Positions 26,374 through 36,102 are shown, counted from the stretch's first letter. The stretch: 39,932 nucleotides of DNA from Acetobacteraceae bacterium (GCA_027487675.1 JAIYDD010000080.1:1-39932), one strand, 5' to 3'. Program-made: numbers and translations. Notes: a model not told the origin generated them from the sequence alone.

Positions 26374-26700
26374 ATGCGCTACCGGACCTATGCCGAGTTC
26401 TGGCCGCACTACCTGCGGGAACATGCGAATCCGCTGACGCGGCGCGTGCATGCCGCCGGCACGGTGCTGGCCGCGCTGCTGCTGGCCTGGGTGGTGCTGG
26501 CCGGCGCCTGGTGGTGGCTGCTGGCGGTGCCGGTGGTGGGCTATGGCTTCGCCTGGGGCTCGCACCTGCTGGTGGAGCGGAACCGGCCGGCGACCTTCAC
26601 CTATCCGCTGTGGTCGCTGTGGAGCGACCTTCGCATGGCCTGGCTGCTGCTGACCGGGCGGCTCGGGCCGGAGTTGCAGCGCGCGGGCGTGGCGGGCTGA
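26374..26700 (+). CDS. Mpo1-like (DUF962) membrane protein
   Basis: A 108-residue membrane protein of the DUF962/Mpo1 family. The N-terminal [19 protein letters not shown] leads to the conserved H-x-x-G-T (VHAAGT), two hydrophobic helices, and then [13 protein letters not shown], the second conserved His segment. Yeast Mpo1 is an iron-dependent dioxygenase that shortens 2-hydroxy fatty acids; activity in bacteria is inferred from these histidines. A TTG six bases upstream is an alternative start. It is divergent from the MFS gene with about 90 bases between them. Confidence 0.85.
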   Translation: MRYRTYAEFWPHYLREHANPLTRRVHAAGTVLAALLLAWVVLAGAWWWLLAVPVVGYGFAWGSHLLVERNRPATFTYPLWSLWSDLRMAWLLLTGRLGPELQRAGVAG

Positions 26701-26790
26701 GGCCAGGCCCCGGCGGCGCCGTGACCACGCCCGGGGCGCGGCGTCGCGGCGATCCCGAGCGGGAGGATGGGCGCGGGCCGAGCTGCGTCA

Positions 26791-26812
26791 CGCGGCCCCG
26801 GCCGGGGCCGCG
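26791..26812. terminator. 22-bp perfect palindrome between convergent genes
   Basis: Positions 26791-26801 are exactly complementary to 26802-26812. It lies between the Mpo1-like gene (plus) and the 70-residue gene (minus) and could terminate both; there is no T-run. Confidence 0.45.
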
Positions 26813-26823
26813 TGCGGCGCCGC

Positions 26824-27036
26824 TCAGCCGAAGGGGGAGACGGGGCCGGCGCGCAGCTGCTGTTCGCGGAAGACGCGCTCCACGCCGTCCATCGCACCGC
26901 GGGCGCGATAGGTGCGGTCCGTCGCGTCGCCCGGCAGGGCGCGGGTGATCTTGTAGGTGCCGCCCGGGACATGGCTGTCCCAGCGGCCGGGGATGAACTG
27001 GACATCCTGGCCGACGGCGAAAAGGTGCATGGCCAT
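26824..27036 (-). CDS. small protein of unknown function (70 residues)
   Basis: A 70-residue cytosolic protein starting MAMHLFAVGQDVQFIPG and containing GGTYKITRALPGD, TYRARGAMDGVERVF and REQQL. The pattern of short strands with G-x-Y-x-I/V-x-R and YR..R suggests a small beta-barrel like those in SH3- or KOW-type domains. I have the impression that similar ORFs occur in other alphaproteobacteria, but I cannot name a family. A ribosome site GGAGG lies about seven bases upstream of the ATG at 27036. It follows the cold-shock gene on the same strand with about 170 bases between. Confidence 0.7.
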   Translation of the reverse strand: MAMHLFAVGQDVQFIPGRWDSHVPGGTYKITRALPGDATDRTYRARGAMDGVERVFREQQLRAGPVSPFG

Positions 27037-27207
27037 GGGTGGCCTCCGGATGGCGGACGGGGCGGCCGGCGCGCGGCGCCCGTCATGGCGGGATCACCGG
27101 CGAAACCCGCGCCTGCCGGCGATGGTCGCCATCCGGGCGCCCCGCGGGGGGGCGGCCCGGGATGGCGTGGCGGGCGGGTCCGCGCCGCGGTCCCGCCCGG
27201 CCCGGGC

Positions 27208-27414
27208 TCAACCGCGCTGGAGGCGGGTGGCCGAGACCTTGCCCTGCTGTCCAGGCTGGACCTCGTAGCCCAACTTCTCGCCTTCGGCGAGGCCGGTCAT
27301 GCCGGCGCGCTGGACTTCGGAGATGTGGACGAAGACGTCCTTCGAGCCGTCATCGGGCTGGATGAAGCCATAGCCCTTCGTGGCGTTGAACCACTTGACG
27401 GTACCGGTCTGCAT
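27208..27414 (-). CDS. CspA-family cold-shock protein
   Basis: A 68-residue cold-shock-domain protein, an OB-fold RNA chaperone binding single-stranded nucleic acid. RNP1 is KGYGFIQ (13-19) and RNP2 is VFVHIS (27-32); the opening [12 protein letters not shown] is diagnostic. The end, VSATRLQRG, is normal. About 310 bases free of genes lie upstream, consistent with a long leader as in known csp mRNAs. It need not be cold-induced, as such paralogues often are not. Confidence 0.95.
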   Translation of the reverse strand: MQTGTVKWFNATKGYGFIQPDDGSKDVFVHISEVQRAGMTGLAEGEKLGYEVQPGQQGKVSATRLQRG

Positions 27415-27724
27415 GTAGGGGGAGTTCCGTGAGGCACGAGGACCGCCGCGCGAGGGTCGGGCGGCGGATCACCCGCCCGCGGCGGGCGGACACCGGGCTC
27501 GGCGGCCCGCGAGGGACGATGAGGACAGGCCGGGCCGTCAGGACAGGTTGACGGGGGCACCATGACGCTTCCGCGCCCTCGGCGCCAGCGAATTCGGCCC
27601 GCGCGATCGGGCCCGACGCGACGCCGGCGCGCCGCGGCGTGGCGAAAGCCCAAGGATATCAGCGCTCAGGCGGGCCCGGCGGCGCTGGCGTTCACGATTC
27701 TGACGGTTGCGTGTGCCGCGCGGG
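27415..27724. other. gene-free region upstream of the cold-shock gene
   Basis: About 310 bases between the csp start (minus) and the aroC stop (minus). It would hold the csp promoter and leader. A plus-strand frame from 27562 is open but runs antisense into aroC and has no support. I see no clear promoter. Confidence 0.45.
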
Positions 27725-28828
27725 TCAGTTGCGCGGCAGGCGCGTGCGGCCCGGTGCGTCCGGGTTCTGAGCGCGGTGGCGCAGCAGGTGGTCGGCCAGC
27801 ACCAGGGCCAGCATCGCCTCCCCCACCGGGACCGCGCGGATGCCGACGCAGGGGTCGTGCCGGCCCTTGGTCAGCACCTCGACCTCCTGGCCGAAGCGGT
27901 CCACCGACCGGCGCGACGTGAGGATGGAGGAGGTGGGCTTCACCGCGAAGCGCGCGACGATGGGCTGGCCGGTGCTGATCCCGCCCAAGATGCCGCCGGC
28001 CTGGTTGCTGCCGAACAGCACCTCGCCCTCAGGGCCCATGCGCATCTCGTCGGCGTTCTGCTCCCCGGTCAGGCCGGCGGCGGCGAAGCCGGCGCCGATC
28101 TCGACGCCCTTGACGGCATTGATCGACATCAGCGCGGCCGCCAGGTCGGCATCGAGCTTGCCGTAGATCGGCGCGCCGAGGCCGGGGGGCACGCCCTCGG
28201 CCACCACCTCGATCACCGCGCCGAGGGAGGAGCCGGATTTGCGCGCGGCCGCCAGCCGGTCTTCCCAGCGCGCGGCGGCGGCGGCGTCGGGGCAGAAGAA
28301 GGGGTTTTGCTCGGTCTCCGCCCAGTCGTGGTTCGCGGGGTCGATCCAGTCGCCGCCCATGGCGACCAGCGCGCCGCGGATGGTGACCCCTTCCAGCACC
28401 TTGCGCGCCACCGCGCCGGCGGCGACGCGCATCGCCGTCTCCCGCGCGCTGGACCTGCCGCCGCCGCGATGGTCGCGCACGCCGTATTTCAGGTCATAGG
28501 TCAGGTCGGCATGGCCGGGGCGGAAGCGGTCCTTGATCTCGCCGTAGTCCTTGCTGCGCTGGTCCTGGTTGTCGATGTGCAGCGCGATCGGGGTGCCGGT
28601 GGTCACGCCCTCGAAGGTGCCGGACAGGATGCGGACCTGGTCGGGTTCCTGGCGCTGCGTGACGTACTTCGATTGCCCGGGGCGGCGCCTGTCGAGGAAG
28701 GGCTGGATGTCGGCTTCCGTCAGCGCGATGCGCGGCGGGCAGCCATCCACGACGCAGCCGATGGCGGCGCCGTGGCTTTCGCCCCAGGTGGTGAAGCGGA
28801 ACAGGTGGCCGAAGGTGTTGTGGCTCAT
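27725..28828 (-). CDS. aroC: chorismate synthase
   Basis: The last enzyme of the shikimate pathway, converting EPSP to chorismate with reduced FMN; 367 residues. Signatures include [66 protein letters not shown] and [11 protein letters not shown]. It follows fabI on the same strand by 54 bases containing a GC hairpin. Confidence 0.98.
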   Translation of the reverse strand: MSHNTFGHLFRFTTWGESHGAAIGCVVDGCPPRIALTEADIQPFLDRRRPGQSKYVTQRQEPDQVRILSGTFEGVTTGTPIALHIDNQDQRSKDYGEIKDRFRPGHADLTYDLKYGVRDHRGGGRSSARETAMRVAAGAVARKVLEGVTIRGALVAMGGDWIDPANHDWAETEQNPFFCPDAAAAARWEDRLAAARKSGSSLGAVIEVVAEGVPPGLGAPIYGKLDADLAAALMSINAVKGVEIGAGFAAAGLTGEQNADEMRMGPEGEVLFGSNQAGGILGGISTGQPIVARFAVKPTSSILTSRRSVDRFGQEVEVLTKGRHDPCVGIRAVPVGEAMLALVLADHLLRHRAQNPDAPGRTRLPRN

Positions 28829-28856
28829 GGCGCTGTGGTCGAGGCCCCCACCCCGA

Positions 28857-28880
28857 CCCTCCCCCGCAGGCGGGGGAGGG
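28857..28880. repeat. perfect hairpin between fabI and aroC
   Basis: CCCTCCCCCGC at 28857-28867 pairs exactly with 28870-28880 across a two-base loop. It sits between the fabI stop and the aroC start. It may attenuate readthrough or be one copy of a dispersed palindrome like that at 2699-2732. Confidence 0.5.
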
Positions 28881-28882
28881 GG

Positions 28883-29731
28883 TCAGACCGTCGCGATGTC
28901 CGGCGCGTCCGGGTTCTTCATGCCGACGATGTGGTAGCCGCAATCGACGTGGTGCACCTCGCCGGTCACGCCGGACGACAGGTCACTCAGGAAATACAGC
29001 CCCGACCCGCCCACATCCTCGATCGTCACGTTGCGCTCCAGCGGCGCGTTGTACTGGTTCCACTTCAGGATGTAGCGGAAATCGCCGATCCCGCTGGCCG
29101 CCAGCGTCTTGATCGGGCCCGCAGAGATCGCGTTCACCCGGATCCCCGCCGCGCCCAGGTCGGCGGCCATGTAGCGCACGCTCGCCTCCAGCGCGGCCTT
29201 CGCCACGCCCATGACGTTGTAGTGCGGCGTCACGCGCTCCGCGCCCAGATAGGACATGGTCAGCAGCGACCCGCCCGCCTTCATCAGCGGCACCGCGCGC
29301 TGCGCGACGGAGACGAAGGAATAGACGCTGATGTCCATCGCCTGCAGGAAGGCATCGCGCGGCGTGTCCATGTAGCGGCCGCGCAGATACTGCTTGTCGG
29401 CGAAACCGATCGCGTGGACGAGGAAATCGAGCCCGCCCCATGCCGCGCCGATGCGCTCGAACACCGAATCCACCGACGCATCGTCCGTCACGTCGCAGGG
29501 CAGCACCAGCTTCGCGCCCACCTGCTCGGCCAGCGGGCGCACGCGCTTCTCCAGCGCCTCGCCCTGGTAGGTGAAGCACAGTTCGGCGCCTTGCGCCGCG
29601 ACCGCGCGGGCGATGCCCCAGGCGATGGAGCGGTCATTCGCCACCCCCATCACCACGCCGCGCTTGCCCGCCATCAGCGCCCCGCGCGGAATGGCGGCCG
29701 GGGCGGGATCTGGCTGGTCGGCTTGGGGCAT
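28883..29731 (-). CDS. fabI: enoyl-[acyl-carrier-protein] reductase FabI
   Basis: NADH-dependent enoyl-ACP reductase of type II fatty acid synthesis, 282 residues, the target class of triclosan. The SDR-type nucleotide segment [13 protein letters not shown] (29-41), HAIGFADK and the active-site pair Tyr161 / Tyr171-x6-Lys178 ([19 protein letters not shown]) are present. The end, [13 protein letters not shown], is typical. The ATG at 29731 gives a 19-residue Pro/Ala extension; the ATG at residue 20 ([10 protein letters not shown]) is a possible true start. Divergent from pdxH. Confidence 0.96.
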   Translation of the reverse strand: MPQADQPDPAPAAIPRGALMAGKRGVVMGVANDRSIAWGIARAVAAQGAELCFTYQGEALEKRVRPLAEQVGAKLVLPCDVTDDASVDSVFERIGAAWGGLDFLVHAIGFADKQYLRGRYMDTPRDAFLQAMDISVYSFVSVAQRAVPLMKAGGSLLTMSYLGAERVTPHYNVMGVAKAALEASVRYMAADLGAAGIRVNAISAGPIKTLAASGIGDFRYILKWNQYNAPLERNVTIEDVGGSGLYFLSDLSSGVTGEVHHVDCGYHIVGMKNPDAPDIATV

Positions 29732-29839
29732 GGGGCGCAGGACCGGGGCTTGGTTGCGAAGGCCGGGGGGTGGTGGCACATGCCCAATCCACGGGCAAGG
29801 GGCGCATCCCGCCCCGCCCAACGCCCCCAGGAGAGATGC

Positions 29840-30460
29840 GTGGACATCGCGCCGCCCAATGGGCCCCCCCGCCTTCCCGCCGCCGAGGACCCCTTCGCCC
29901 TGTTCGCCGCCTGGCTGGAAGACGCGACCCGCAGCGAGCCCAACGATCCCAATGCGCTGTGCCTGGCGACCGCGACGCCGGAAGGCCGGCCCTCGGCGCG
30001 GATGGTGCTGCTGAAGGGCATCGATGCGCGCGGCTTCGTCTTCTACACCAACCTCGAAAGCCGCAAGGGCGGGGAATTGCGCGCCAATCCCTTCGCGGCG
30101 CTCTGCTTCCACTGGAAGACCCTGCAGCGCAGCGTGCGCGTCGAAGGCCCGGTGCAGCTGGTCGAGGACACGGAGGCCGATGCGTATTACGCATCGCGTG
30201 CGCGCGGATCGCGCATCGGCGCCTGGGCGTCGCGGCAATCCCGCCCGCTGGAAGGCCGCTTCGCGCTGGAGAAGGCGGTGGCGGACTACACGCTGAAATT
30301 CGGCCTGGGCGAGATCCCGCGCCCCGCCCATTGGTCCGGCTTCCGCCTGGTGCCCGACCGCATCGAGTTCTGGCGCGACATGCCCTTTCGCCTGCACGAA
30401 CGCCGCGTCTTCCACGCCGCCGCGCAGGGCGGGTGGGAGACGGAGATGCTCTACCCTTGA
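29840..30460 (+). CDS. pdxH: pyridoxamine 5'-phosphate oxidase
   Basis: FMN-dependent enzyme making pyridoxal 5'-phosphate, 206 residues. [19 protein letters not shown] and SRKGGEL form the FMN site, [14 protein letters not shown] and the terminal [14 protein letters not shown]...GW are PdxH signatures. The start is GTG at 29840 with ribosome site AGGAGAG five or so bases before it; no ATG fits. The stop overlaps the next gene's TTG start (TTGA). Confidence 0.95.
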   Translation: MDIAPPNGPPRLPAAEDPFALFAAWLEDATRSEPNDPNALCLATATPEGRPSARMVLLKGIDARGFVFYTNLESRKGGELRANPFAALCFHWKTLQRSVRVEGPVQLVEDTEADAYYASRARGSRIGAWASRQSRPLEGRFALEKAVADYTLKFGLGEIPRPAHWSGFRLVPDRIEFWRDMPFRLHERRVFHAAAQGGWETEMLYP

Positions 30461-31959
30461 CCCCGCCGGCCGGCATCCCGGCAGCGCAGGCCGAGGTCGC
30501 CGGCCTGCTGCGCGGGCTGACCGGGGCGGAGCCGGTGGAGACGCACATCTCCGCCGTCTTCGTCGGCCCGGACGACGCCTTCAAGCTGAAGAAGGCGCTG
30601 CACCTGCCCTTCCTCGATTTCTCGACGCTCGCCGCGCGCCAGACATTCGCGCGGCGGGAGCTGGAGCTGAACCGGCCGCACGCGCCGGGCATCTACCGCG
30701 ACGTCGTCGCCGTCACGCGCGGCGCCGATGGCGCGCTGCGGCTTGGCGGAGAGGGCGCGCCGGTCGAATGGCTGCTGCGCATGGCGCCCGTGCCGGCCGC
30801 GGATTTCCTGGACGCCATCGCCGCGCGCGGCGCGCTGGACGAGGCGCTGCTGGACGCCGTGGCGGATGCGGCGGCCGCGCTGCTGGCGCAGGCGCCGCCG
30901 GCGCCGGGCGTCGATCCGGCCGCGCGCATGGCGATCGTGCTGGACGGCAACCGGCAAGGCTGCCTGGAGGCCGGGCTCGACCCGTCCCGCGTGCAGGCCA
31001 TCGCGCAGGCGATGCAGGCGCGGCTTGCGGCCCTCGCGCCCTGGATGCAGGCGCGCGCGGCGGCGGGGCTCGTCCGCCGCTGCCATGGCGACCTGCACCT
31101 GGCGAATTTCTGCCTGTGGGAAGGCCGCCCCGTCGCCTTCGATGCGCTGGAATTCGACGAGGCGCTGGCGCGCATCGACATCGGCTACGAGGTCGCCTTC
31201 CTGCTGATGGACATCGAGGTGCGCGCCGGCCGCGCCGCCGCCAACCGCGTGATGGGCCGGCTGCTGACCCGCATCGGCGATGCGGAACTGCCGCGCGGCC
31301 TGCCCTTCTGGTTGGCGCAGCGCGCCCTGGTGCGCGCGAAGATCGAGGCCGGGCGCGGCCGCGACGGCGCCACCTACCTCGATGCCGCGGAGCGCTTCCT
31401 GGCCGAGGCCCCGCCGCGCCTGGTCGCCATCGGCGGGTTGCAGGGCAGCGGCAAGACGCGGCTGGCGCGCGCCCTGGCGCCCTGGCTCGGCGCCAGCCCC
31501 GGCGCGCTGCACCTGCGCAGCGACGAGATCCGCAAGCGCCGCGCCGGCGTGCCGCCGGAAGCCCGGCTGCCCGAAGCCGCCTATGCGCCCGAGGAAAGCC
31601 GCGCCGTGCATGCCGAGATGTTTTTCGCCGCGCGCGTCGCGCTGGACGCGGGACGGTCGGTGGTGCTGGACGCGGTGTTCCGCGACCCGGCGCTGCGCGA
31701 GGCCGCCGCGGCGGCGGCGGGCGATGCGCCCTTCCTCGGCCTGTGGCTGGACGCGCCGCTCGGGCTGCTGCAGGCGCGCATCGCGGCGCGGCGCGCGGCG
31801 GGCGGCGATGCCTCCGACGCGACGGAGGCGGTGGTGGCGCGCGCCGCGGCGGCCGATCCGGGCCCGGTCGGCTGGACGCGCCTGGACGCGGCGGGCGACC
31901 CGGTGGCGGCGGCGCGGGCGCTGCTGGCCTTGCCGCCCGGCGGCGTGGTAAGGAAATGA
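30457..31959 (+). CDS. phosphotransferase (APH-like) fused to P-loop kinase
   Basis: A 500-residue two-domain protein. Residues about 1-315 resemble the aminoglycoside phosphotransferase/choline kinase fold (catalytic [10 protein letters not shown] at 209-218 and FDALEFDE at 228-235, acting as HxDxxxxN and DFG-like segments). Residues about 320-500 form a P-loop kinase with Walker [10 protein letters not shown] at 326-334. This fusion (COG2187 plus COG0645) is known in many proteobacteria, but its substrate is not established; drug resistance is not implied. The start is a TTG overlapping the pdxH stop, so translation is coupled. A universal stress gene follows 35 bases later. Confidence 0.85.
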   Translation: MTPPAGIPAAQAEVAGLLRGLTGAEPVETHISAVFVGPDDAFKLKKALHLPFLDFSTLAARQTFARRELELNRPHAPGIYRDVVAVTRGADGALRLGGEGAPVEWLLRMAPVPAADFLDAIAARGALDEALLDAVADAAAALLAQAPPAPGVDPAARMAIVLDGNRQGCLEAGLDPSRVQAIAQAMQARLAALAPWMQARAAAGLVRRCHGDLHLANFCLWEGRPVAFDALEFDEALARIDIGYEVAFLLMDIEVRAGRAAANRVMGRLLTRIGDAELPRGLPFWLAQRALVRAKIEAGRGRDGATYLDAAERFLAEAPPRLVAIGGLQGSGKTRLARALAPWLGASPGALHLRSDEIRKRRAGVPPEARLPEAAYAPEESRAVHAEMFFAARVALDAGRSVVLDAVFRDPALREAAAAAAGDAPFLGLWLDAPLGLLQARIAARRAAGGDASDATEAVVARAAAADPGPVGWTRLDAAGDPVAAARALLALPPGGVVRK

Positions 31960-31994
31960 CAAGGGAAGGCTGAACAGAACGGGAGCAGGATGCG

Positions 31995-32873
31995 ATGGCC
32001 TATCGCCGCCTCCTTGTGCCGCTCACCGGGACCGCCGCCGGTGAAGCTGCGCTGAGCACCGCGCTGATGGTGGCGCGGATCTGGAACGCGCACCTGCATT
32101 GCGTGCATGTGCGCGTCGATGCGCGCGACGTCGCGCCGCTGGCCGGCGAGGGCCTGTCGGGCGCGATGATCGAGGAGATGATGGCCGCGACCGAGCGCGA
32201 GAGCGGCGAGCGCGCGGGCCGCGTGCGCGCCATGTTCGAGCGCTTCGCCGCCGCGCATCCGGACGTGACGCTGGCCTCCGACCCCAACACCGCGCTGAAG
32301 GTGCCGGGCGTCACCATCAGCTTCGAGACGATCGCGGGGCGGGAGGAGGACGTGGTCGCGCAGCAGTCGCGCCTGTTCGACATGGCGGTGGTGCCGCACC
32401 CGGAGGCGGATGAGGATGTCTCCTCCTCCGACGCGCTGCACGCCGTGCTGTTCGATAGCGGCCGGCCGGTGCTGATCGCGCCGCGCACCGCGCCGGCGAC
32501 GATCGGCACGCGCGTCTGCGTGGCCTGGAACGGCAGCGCGGAGAGCGCCGCGGCGGTCGCCGCCGCGCTGCCCTGGATGCACCGCGCGCAGGCGGTGCGC
32601 ATCCTGCATTCCGACGACTACCAGCGCCGCGGCCCGGGGCCCGACGGCATCCGCGCCTATCTGCGCTGGCACGAGATCGAGGCGGAGGCGGTGCCCTTCA
32701 AGCCGCAGACCAAGGAAGTGGGTGCCGGCCTGCTGGGGGCGGCGCGGGATTTCGGCGCGGACCTGATGTGCCAGGGCGCCTACAGCCATTCGCGGCTGCG
32801 CCAGCTGATCCTGGGCGGCGTCACGCGGCACGTGCTGGAGAATGCCGACCTGCCAGTGCTGATGTGCCGGTGA
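31995..32873 (+). CDS. universal stress protein (tandem UspA)
   Basis: A 292-residue protein with two UspA-type halves. The first begins YRRLLVPLTGTAAGEAAL, the second at about residue 170 with TRVCVAWNGSAESAAAVAAAL; the end GAYSHSRLRQLILGGVTRHVL carries the conserved G-x-x-S/R nucleotide-binding pattern, while the first half lacks it. Such proteins bind ATP or other ligands in stress response; the role here is unspecified. Third gene of the pdxH transcript. Confidence 0.92.
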   Translation: MAYRRLLVPLTGTAAGEAALSTALMVARIWNAHLHCVHVRVDARDVAPLAGEGLSGAMIEEMMAATERESGERAGRVRAMFERFAAAHPDVTLASDPNTALKVPGVTISFETIAGREEDVVAQQSRLFDMAVVPHPEADEDVSSSDALHAVLFDSGRPVLIAPRTAPATIGTRVCVAWNGSAESAAAVAAALPWMHRAQAVRILHSDDYQRRGPGPDGIRAYLRWHEIEAEAVPFKPQTKEVGAGLLGAARDFGADLMCQGAYSHSRLRQLILGGVTRHVLENADLPVLMCR

Positions 32874-32888
32874 GGGGGGGCGTGCCGC

Positions 32889-33362
32889 TCACATCCGGTA
32901 GCGGAAGACCCGCGGCGCTTCCTTCCTGAAGAAGCCCATCTTGTTGGGGCCGTAGGGAGGACCCTTGGAGTTGGTGGCCGACCACATGTCGTTCACCTGC
33001 TTCCACGGCGTCTTGCCGTCCTTGGCGAGCCGGTCGGTCACGCGATTCGCGGCATCCGTCGCGAACTCCGAGAAGATCGCGACATGGCCGTCCCAGTAGA
33101 GGATGTCGCCCTCCTGCATCGGCTCTCCCTTGGCGAGTTCCCGGAAGCGGCCGGAGGATTTGGCATAGGCCGGGAAGCTCGCGGTCGGGTTGTAGGCGAA
33201 GGGGAAGCCGGCTTCCTCGTAGATCCGCCATGTCGTGCCGCTGCAATCCCCCTCGATGCCCTTCTTCGAAGCCGCACCGATCGCCTTGTAGGGCGTTCCC
33301 TTCCACAGCTTCGCAACGGCCGTGATCTTCGCGCCTTGCGTGGCGGTGATGTCCTTCTGCAT
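32889..33362 (-). CDS. NlpC/P60-like cysteine peptidase/amidase without signal peptide
   Basis: A 157-residue protein with the NlpC/P60 pattern: WKGTPYKAIGA, then EGDCSGTTWRIYEEAGFPF with the candidate nucleophile Cys40, and GDILYWDGHVAIF with His93. These enzymes cut peptidoglycan peptides or related amide bonds. There is no signal peptide or membrane segment, the protein is Lys-rich, and its codons look less GC-biased than the neighbours'. Either it acts in the cytoplasm (recycling), or it is delivered by a secretion system, or it is a phage-derived enzyme. No immunity gene or secretion gene is visible beside it. Confidence 0.8.
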   Translation of the reverse strand: MQKDITATQGAKITAVAKLWKGTPYKAIGAASKKGIEGDCSGTTWRIYEEAGFPFAYNPTASFPAYAKSSGRFRELAKGEPMQEGDILYWDGHVAIFSEFATDAANRVTDRLAKDGKTPWKQVNDMWSATNSKGPPYGPNKMGFFRKEAPRVFRYRM

Positions 33363-33538
33363 GTCCGCCGCCTTCGATCAGGCATCGATCCGGCCCCGAT
33401 GGTAGGCGAAGGGGATCGGGGAAGCCAGGTCATTGCGTGGCTGGATGATGGCGATCGACAGCGCGCGCTGACGCCAAGGGGCTCGGCGCCCTATCTGGAT
33501 CCCAGCGCAACCCCGCAACCGCTTCGGGAGACCCCGCG

Positions 33539-34249
33539 ATGATCGACATCCGCCCCTTCGCCAGCCTCGGCGGCGCCAATCATGGCTGGCTGAACGCCCG
33601 CCACCATTTCTCCTTCGCCGGCTACCACGACCCGTCCCGCATGAGCTGGGGCCGCCTGCGCGTCTGGAACGACGACGAGATCGCGCCCGGCACCGGCTTC
33701 GACGCGCATCCGCACCGCGACATGGAAATCATCACCTATGTCCGCGAAGGCGCCATCACGCATCGCGACAACCTGGGCAACCAGGGCCGCACCGGCGCCG
33801 GCGACGTGCAGATCATGTCCGCCGGCAGCGGCGTGGTGCATGCCGAGTACAACCTCGAGAAGGAGACGACGAAGATCTTCCAGATCTGGATCGTCCCCGA
33901 CCGCCGCGGCGCCAAGCCGAACTGGGGTGCCAAGGAATTCCCCAAGGCGGCGCGCGAGGCCGGGTTCGAGGTGCTCGCCTCCGGCCGCCCCGCCGATGCG
34001 GCCACCGGCGCCCTGCCGCTGAACGTCGATGGCGCGGTGCTGGCGGCCACCGTCAAGGCCGGGCAGACGCTGGTGCAGCCGCTCGCCCCCGGCCGCGCCG
34101 CCTATCTGGTGGCGGCCAAGGGCGCGATCACGGTGAACGGCCACGCGGCCGCGGCGCGCGACGGCATCGCGGTGGCCGGCGAGAGCGCCATCGAGATCGC
34201 GGCCACCGAGGATGCCGAGATCGTCATGGTGGAGGTGGCGGAGGGCTGA
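33539..34249 (+). CDS. pirin family protein
   Basis: A 236-residue bicupin. The metal ligands His57, His59, His101 and Glu103 are all present (DAHPHRDMEI and VVHAEYN) at the positions known in human pirin. The characteristic stretch FQIWIVPDRRGAKPNW follows. Some members have quercetinase activity, others act as regulators; the role here is not deducible. Its 3' end overlaps the convergent hydrolase by 26 bases. Confidence 0.93.
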   Translation: MIDIRPFASLGGANHGWLNARHHFSFAGYHDPSRMSWGRLRVWNDDEIAPGTGFDAHPHRDMEIITYVREGAITHRDNLGNQGRTGAGDVQIMSAGSGVVHAEYNLEKETTKIFQIWIVPDRRGAKPNWGAKEFPKAAREAGFEVLASGRPADAATGALPLNVDGAVLAATVKAGQTLVQPLAPGRAAYLVAAKGAITVNGHAAAARDGIAVAGESAIEIAATEDAEIVMVEVAEG

Positions 34250-35066
34250 CCGCGCCGCCCGGCCCGGCCCCGAGCAGCCGCGCCAGCATCAGGCGCAGCT
34301 GCCCGACCGGGTCCCGCCCCGGCGCGGCCGCGACCAGCGTGCGATGCGCGCCGGGCAGCACCAGGTGCCGCGCCCCGGGCAGCAGGGCGGAGGCGACGGG
34401 CACCAGCCCGTCATTCGGCCCCGCCCGCTTCGCCACCCAGCGCGCGAGCGGCAGGTGGCGGCGGTCGCGGCCGGTCGCGGCCTCGTCCAGGAAGGTGCCG
34501 ACCGCCAGCACCGGCAGCCGCGCCGTCAACGCGGCGACCTGCGCGGCATGCGCGTCCATCCATCCCTGGCGCGCCGGGGTGGTGAGGTCCCGCAGCCCCG
34601 CCCCGCTGCCGAGCCTGAGCGCCTTCACCGCCAGCCCCGCGGCCCGGTGCAGCGCCCGCGACGCGACCAGCGCATCCGCGACCGGCGAGCCGAGGAAGGG
34701 CGACTGGATGGCCAGGAAGGCCCGGCAGCGCGCGGCGGCCTGCGGCACCAGCAGCGCGGCGAGCCCCTCCAGCCCCCCCTTGCTGTGGCCGATCAGCAGC
34801 GCCGGGCGCGGATCGCCCGCCAGCGCCTGCGCCAGGCGCGCGGCGTTGGCGGCCACCGCCTCGGCCGTCGGCAGCGGGACGACGGCGGCCTCCAGCCCGA
34901 GCCCGTCGCGCAGCCAGCCGAGCTGCGCGCCCATGTAGTCCAGGCCGAAGGGCGCGAAGCGCTGCATCAGCTCGCCGAGCAGCCCATAGGCCAGCAGCAC
35001 GCGATGCCCGGCCAGCGCCGCCGCCAGCGCCGCATCCTGCGCCGCCGGCGGGGCGGCGTCAGTCAA
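34224..35066 (-). CDS. alpha/beta hydrolase (lipase-like)
   Basis: A 280-residue protein with the nucleophile elbow GHSKGG (Ser95) preceded by ALLIGHSKGGLEGL and a late AGPNDGLVPVASAL (acid) and LPGAHRTL (His) typical of lipase or PHB-depolymerase-like hydrolases that act on large esters. There is no signal peptide. The substrate is unknown. Its start lies within the last eight bases of the CurA-like reductase gene, so the two are coupled. The C-terminus is a run of prolines. Confidence 0.82.
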   Translation of the reverse strand: MTDAAPPAAQDAALAAALAGHRVLLAYGLLGELMQRFAPFGLDYMGAQLGWLRDGLGLEAAVVPLPTAEAVAANAARLAQALAGDPRPALLIGHSKGGLEGLAALLVPQAAARCRAFLAIQSPFLGSPVADALVASRALHRAAGLAVKALRLGSGAGLRDLTTPARQGWMDAHAAQVAALTARLPVLAVGTFLDEAATGRDRRHLPLARWVAKRAGPNDGLVPVASALLPGARHLVLPGAHRTLVAAAPGRDPVGQLRLMLARLLGAGPGGAVSPPPPPP

Positions 35067-36075
35067 GCGCGACGACCAGCTTCCCGAAATTCTCGCCGCG
35101 CAGCAGGCCCATGAAGGCGGCGGGGGCGGCGGCCAGGCCGTGGACCACGTCCTCCTTCCAGGTCAGCTTCCCCGCGGCGATGTGGGCCAGCATCTCGGCG
35201 CGGAAGACCGGGTAGCGGTGCCAGCTGTCGAACACGATCAGCCCCTGGATCCGCAGCCGCTTGCGCACCACCGGGCCGAGATTGGGGCCGGGCGGCGCGC
35301 CGACGGCGGCCGAGCCCGGCGCGGAATTGTACTGCGCGATCATCCCGCACATCACCATCCGGCCATGGATGTTGAAGCGCGGGAAGACGGCGGCCTGGAT
35401 CGGCCCGCCGACATTCTCCCAATAGACGTCAACGCCCTGCGGGCAGGCGGCGTCGAGCTGCGCGGCGAGATCGGCCTTGTGGTCCACCGCCGCCTCGAAC
35501 CCCAGCGCCCCGGTCAGGAAGCCGCACTTGGCCGCGCCGCCCGCGATGCCGACCACCCGCGCGCCGGCGATCCGGCCGAGCTGCCCGACCACCTGCCCGA
35601 CCGCGCCGGAGGCGGCCGAGATCACCAGCGTCTCCCCCGGCTTGGGCTGGCCGATGTCCGCAAGCCCCACCCAGGCCGTCAGCCCCGGCATGCCGAGCAC
35701 GCCGAGGGCGGTCGACGGCGGCGCCTCCTTCGGGTCGACCGCGATGAGCGCATCGCCCTTGCGGGCCGACCAGTGCTGCCAGCCATAGCCGCCCAGCACC
35801 CAGTCGCCCTCCTTGAACCGGGCGTCGCGGCTGGCGGCGACCTGGCCGACCGCCTGGCATTCCATGGGCGCGCCGAGCGCGACGGGCGGGGCGTAGGACT
35901 TCACGTCATCCATCCGCCCGCGCTGGTAGGGGTCGAGGGAGAGGAAGCGGTGGCGGACCAGCACCTCGCCCTCGGCGGGCGTGGGGATCGGGGCTTCGGC
36001 GAGGCGGAAATCCTCTGCCACCGGCGCGCCCTGCGGGCGGCGGGCGAGCAGGATCTGGGGATTCGTGTCGGGCAT
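35059..36075 (-). CDS. NADPH-dependent MDR oxidoreductase (CurA/LTB4DH-like)
   Basis: A zinc-free medium-chain reductase of 338 residues, like E. coli CurA and leukotriene B4 12-hydroxydehydrogenase/prostaglandin reductase, which reduce the double bond of enones. The family opening (NPQILLARRPQGAP) and SLDPYQRGRMDD are clear, the nucleotide site is AASGAVGQVVGQLG (154-167), and VDVYWENVGG and CGMIAQYN are typical. No zinc ligands are visible. Second of three minus-strand genes in this run. Confidence 0.93.
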   Translation of the reverse strand: MPDTNPQILLARRPQGAPVAEDFRLAEAPIPTPAEGEVLVRHRFLSLDPYQRGRMDDVKSYAPPVALGAPMECQAVGQVAASRDARFKEGDWVLGGYGWQHWSARKGDALIAVDPKEAPPSTALGVLGMPGLTAWVGLADIGQPKPGETLVISAASGAVGQVVGQLGRIAGARVVGIAGGAAKCGFLTGALGFEAAVDHKADLAAQLDAACPQGVDVYWENVGGPIQAAVFPRFNIHGRMVMCGMIAQYNSAPGSAAVGAPPGPNLGPVVRKRLRIQGLIVFDSWHRYPVFRAEMLAHIAAGKLTWKEDVVHGLAAAPAAFMGLLRGENFGKLVVALD

Positions 36076-36102
36076 CGGCGTCCTCCGCGCGGTTGCGACT
36101 GC

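Noticed and set aside
27562-27921. Small plus-strand ORF upstream of the cold-shock gene
   Set aside because: It runs antisense into aroC and has low-complexity composition without a supported start.
27707-29839. Plus-strand frame preceding pdxH
   Set aside because: It is antisense to aroC and fabI; PdxH similarity begins only at the GTG at 29840, which has its own ribosome site.
30457-31959. Aminoglycoside resistance gene
   Set aside because: The APH-like fold is shared by many small-molecule kinases; the fusion with a P-loop kinase marks a different, widespread family.
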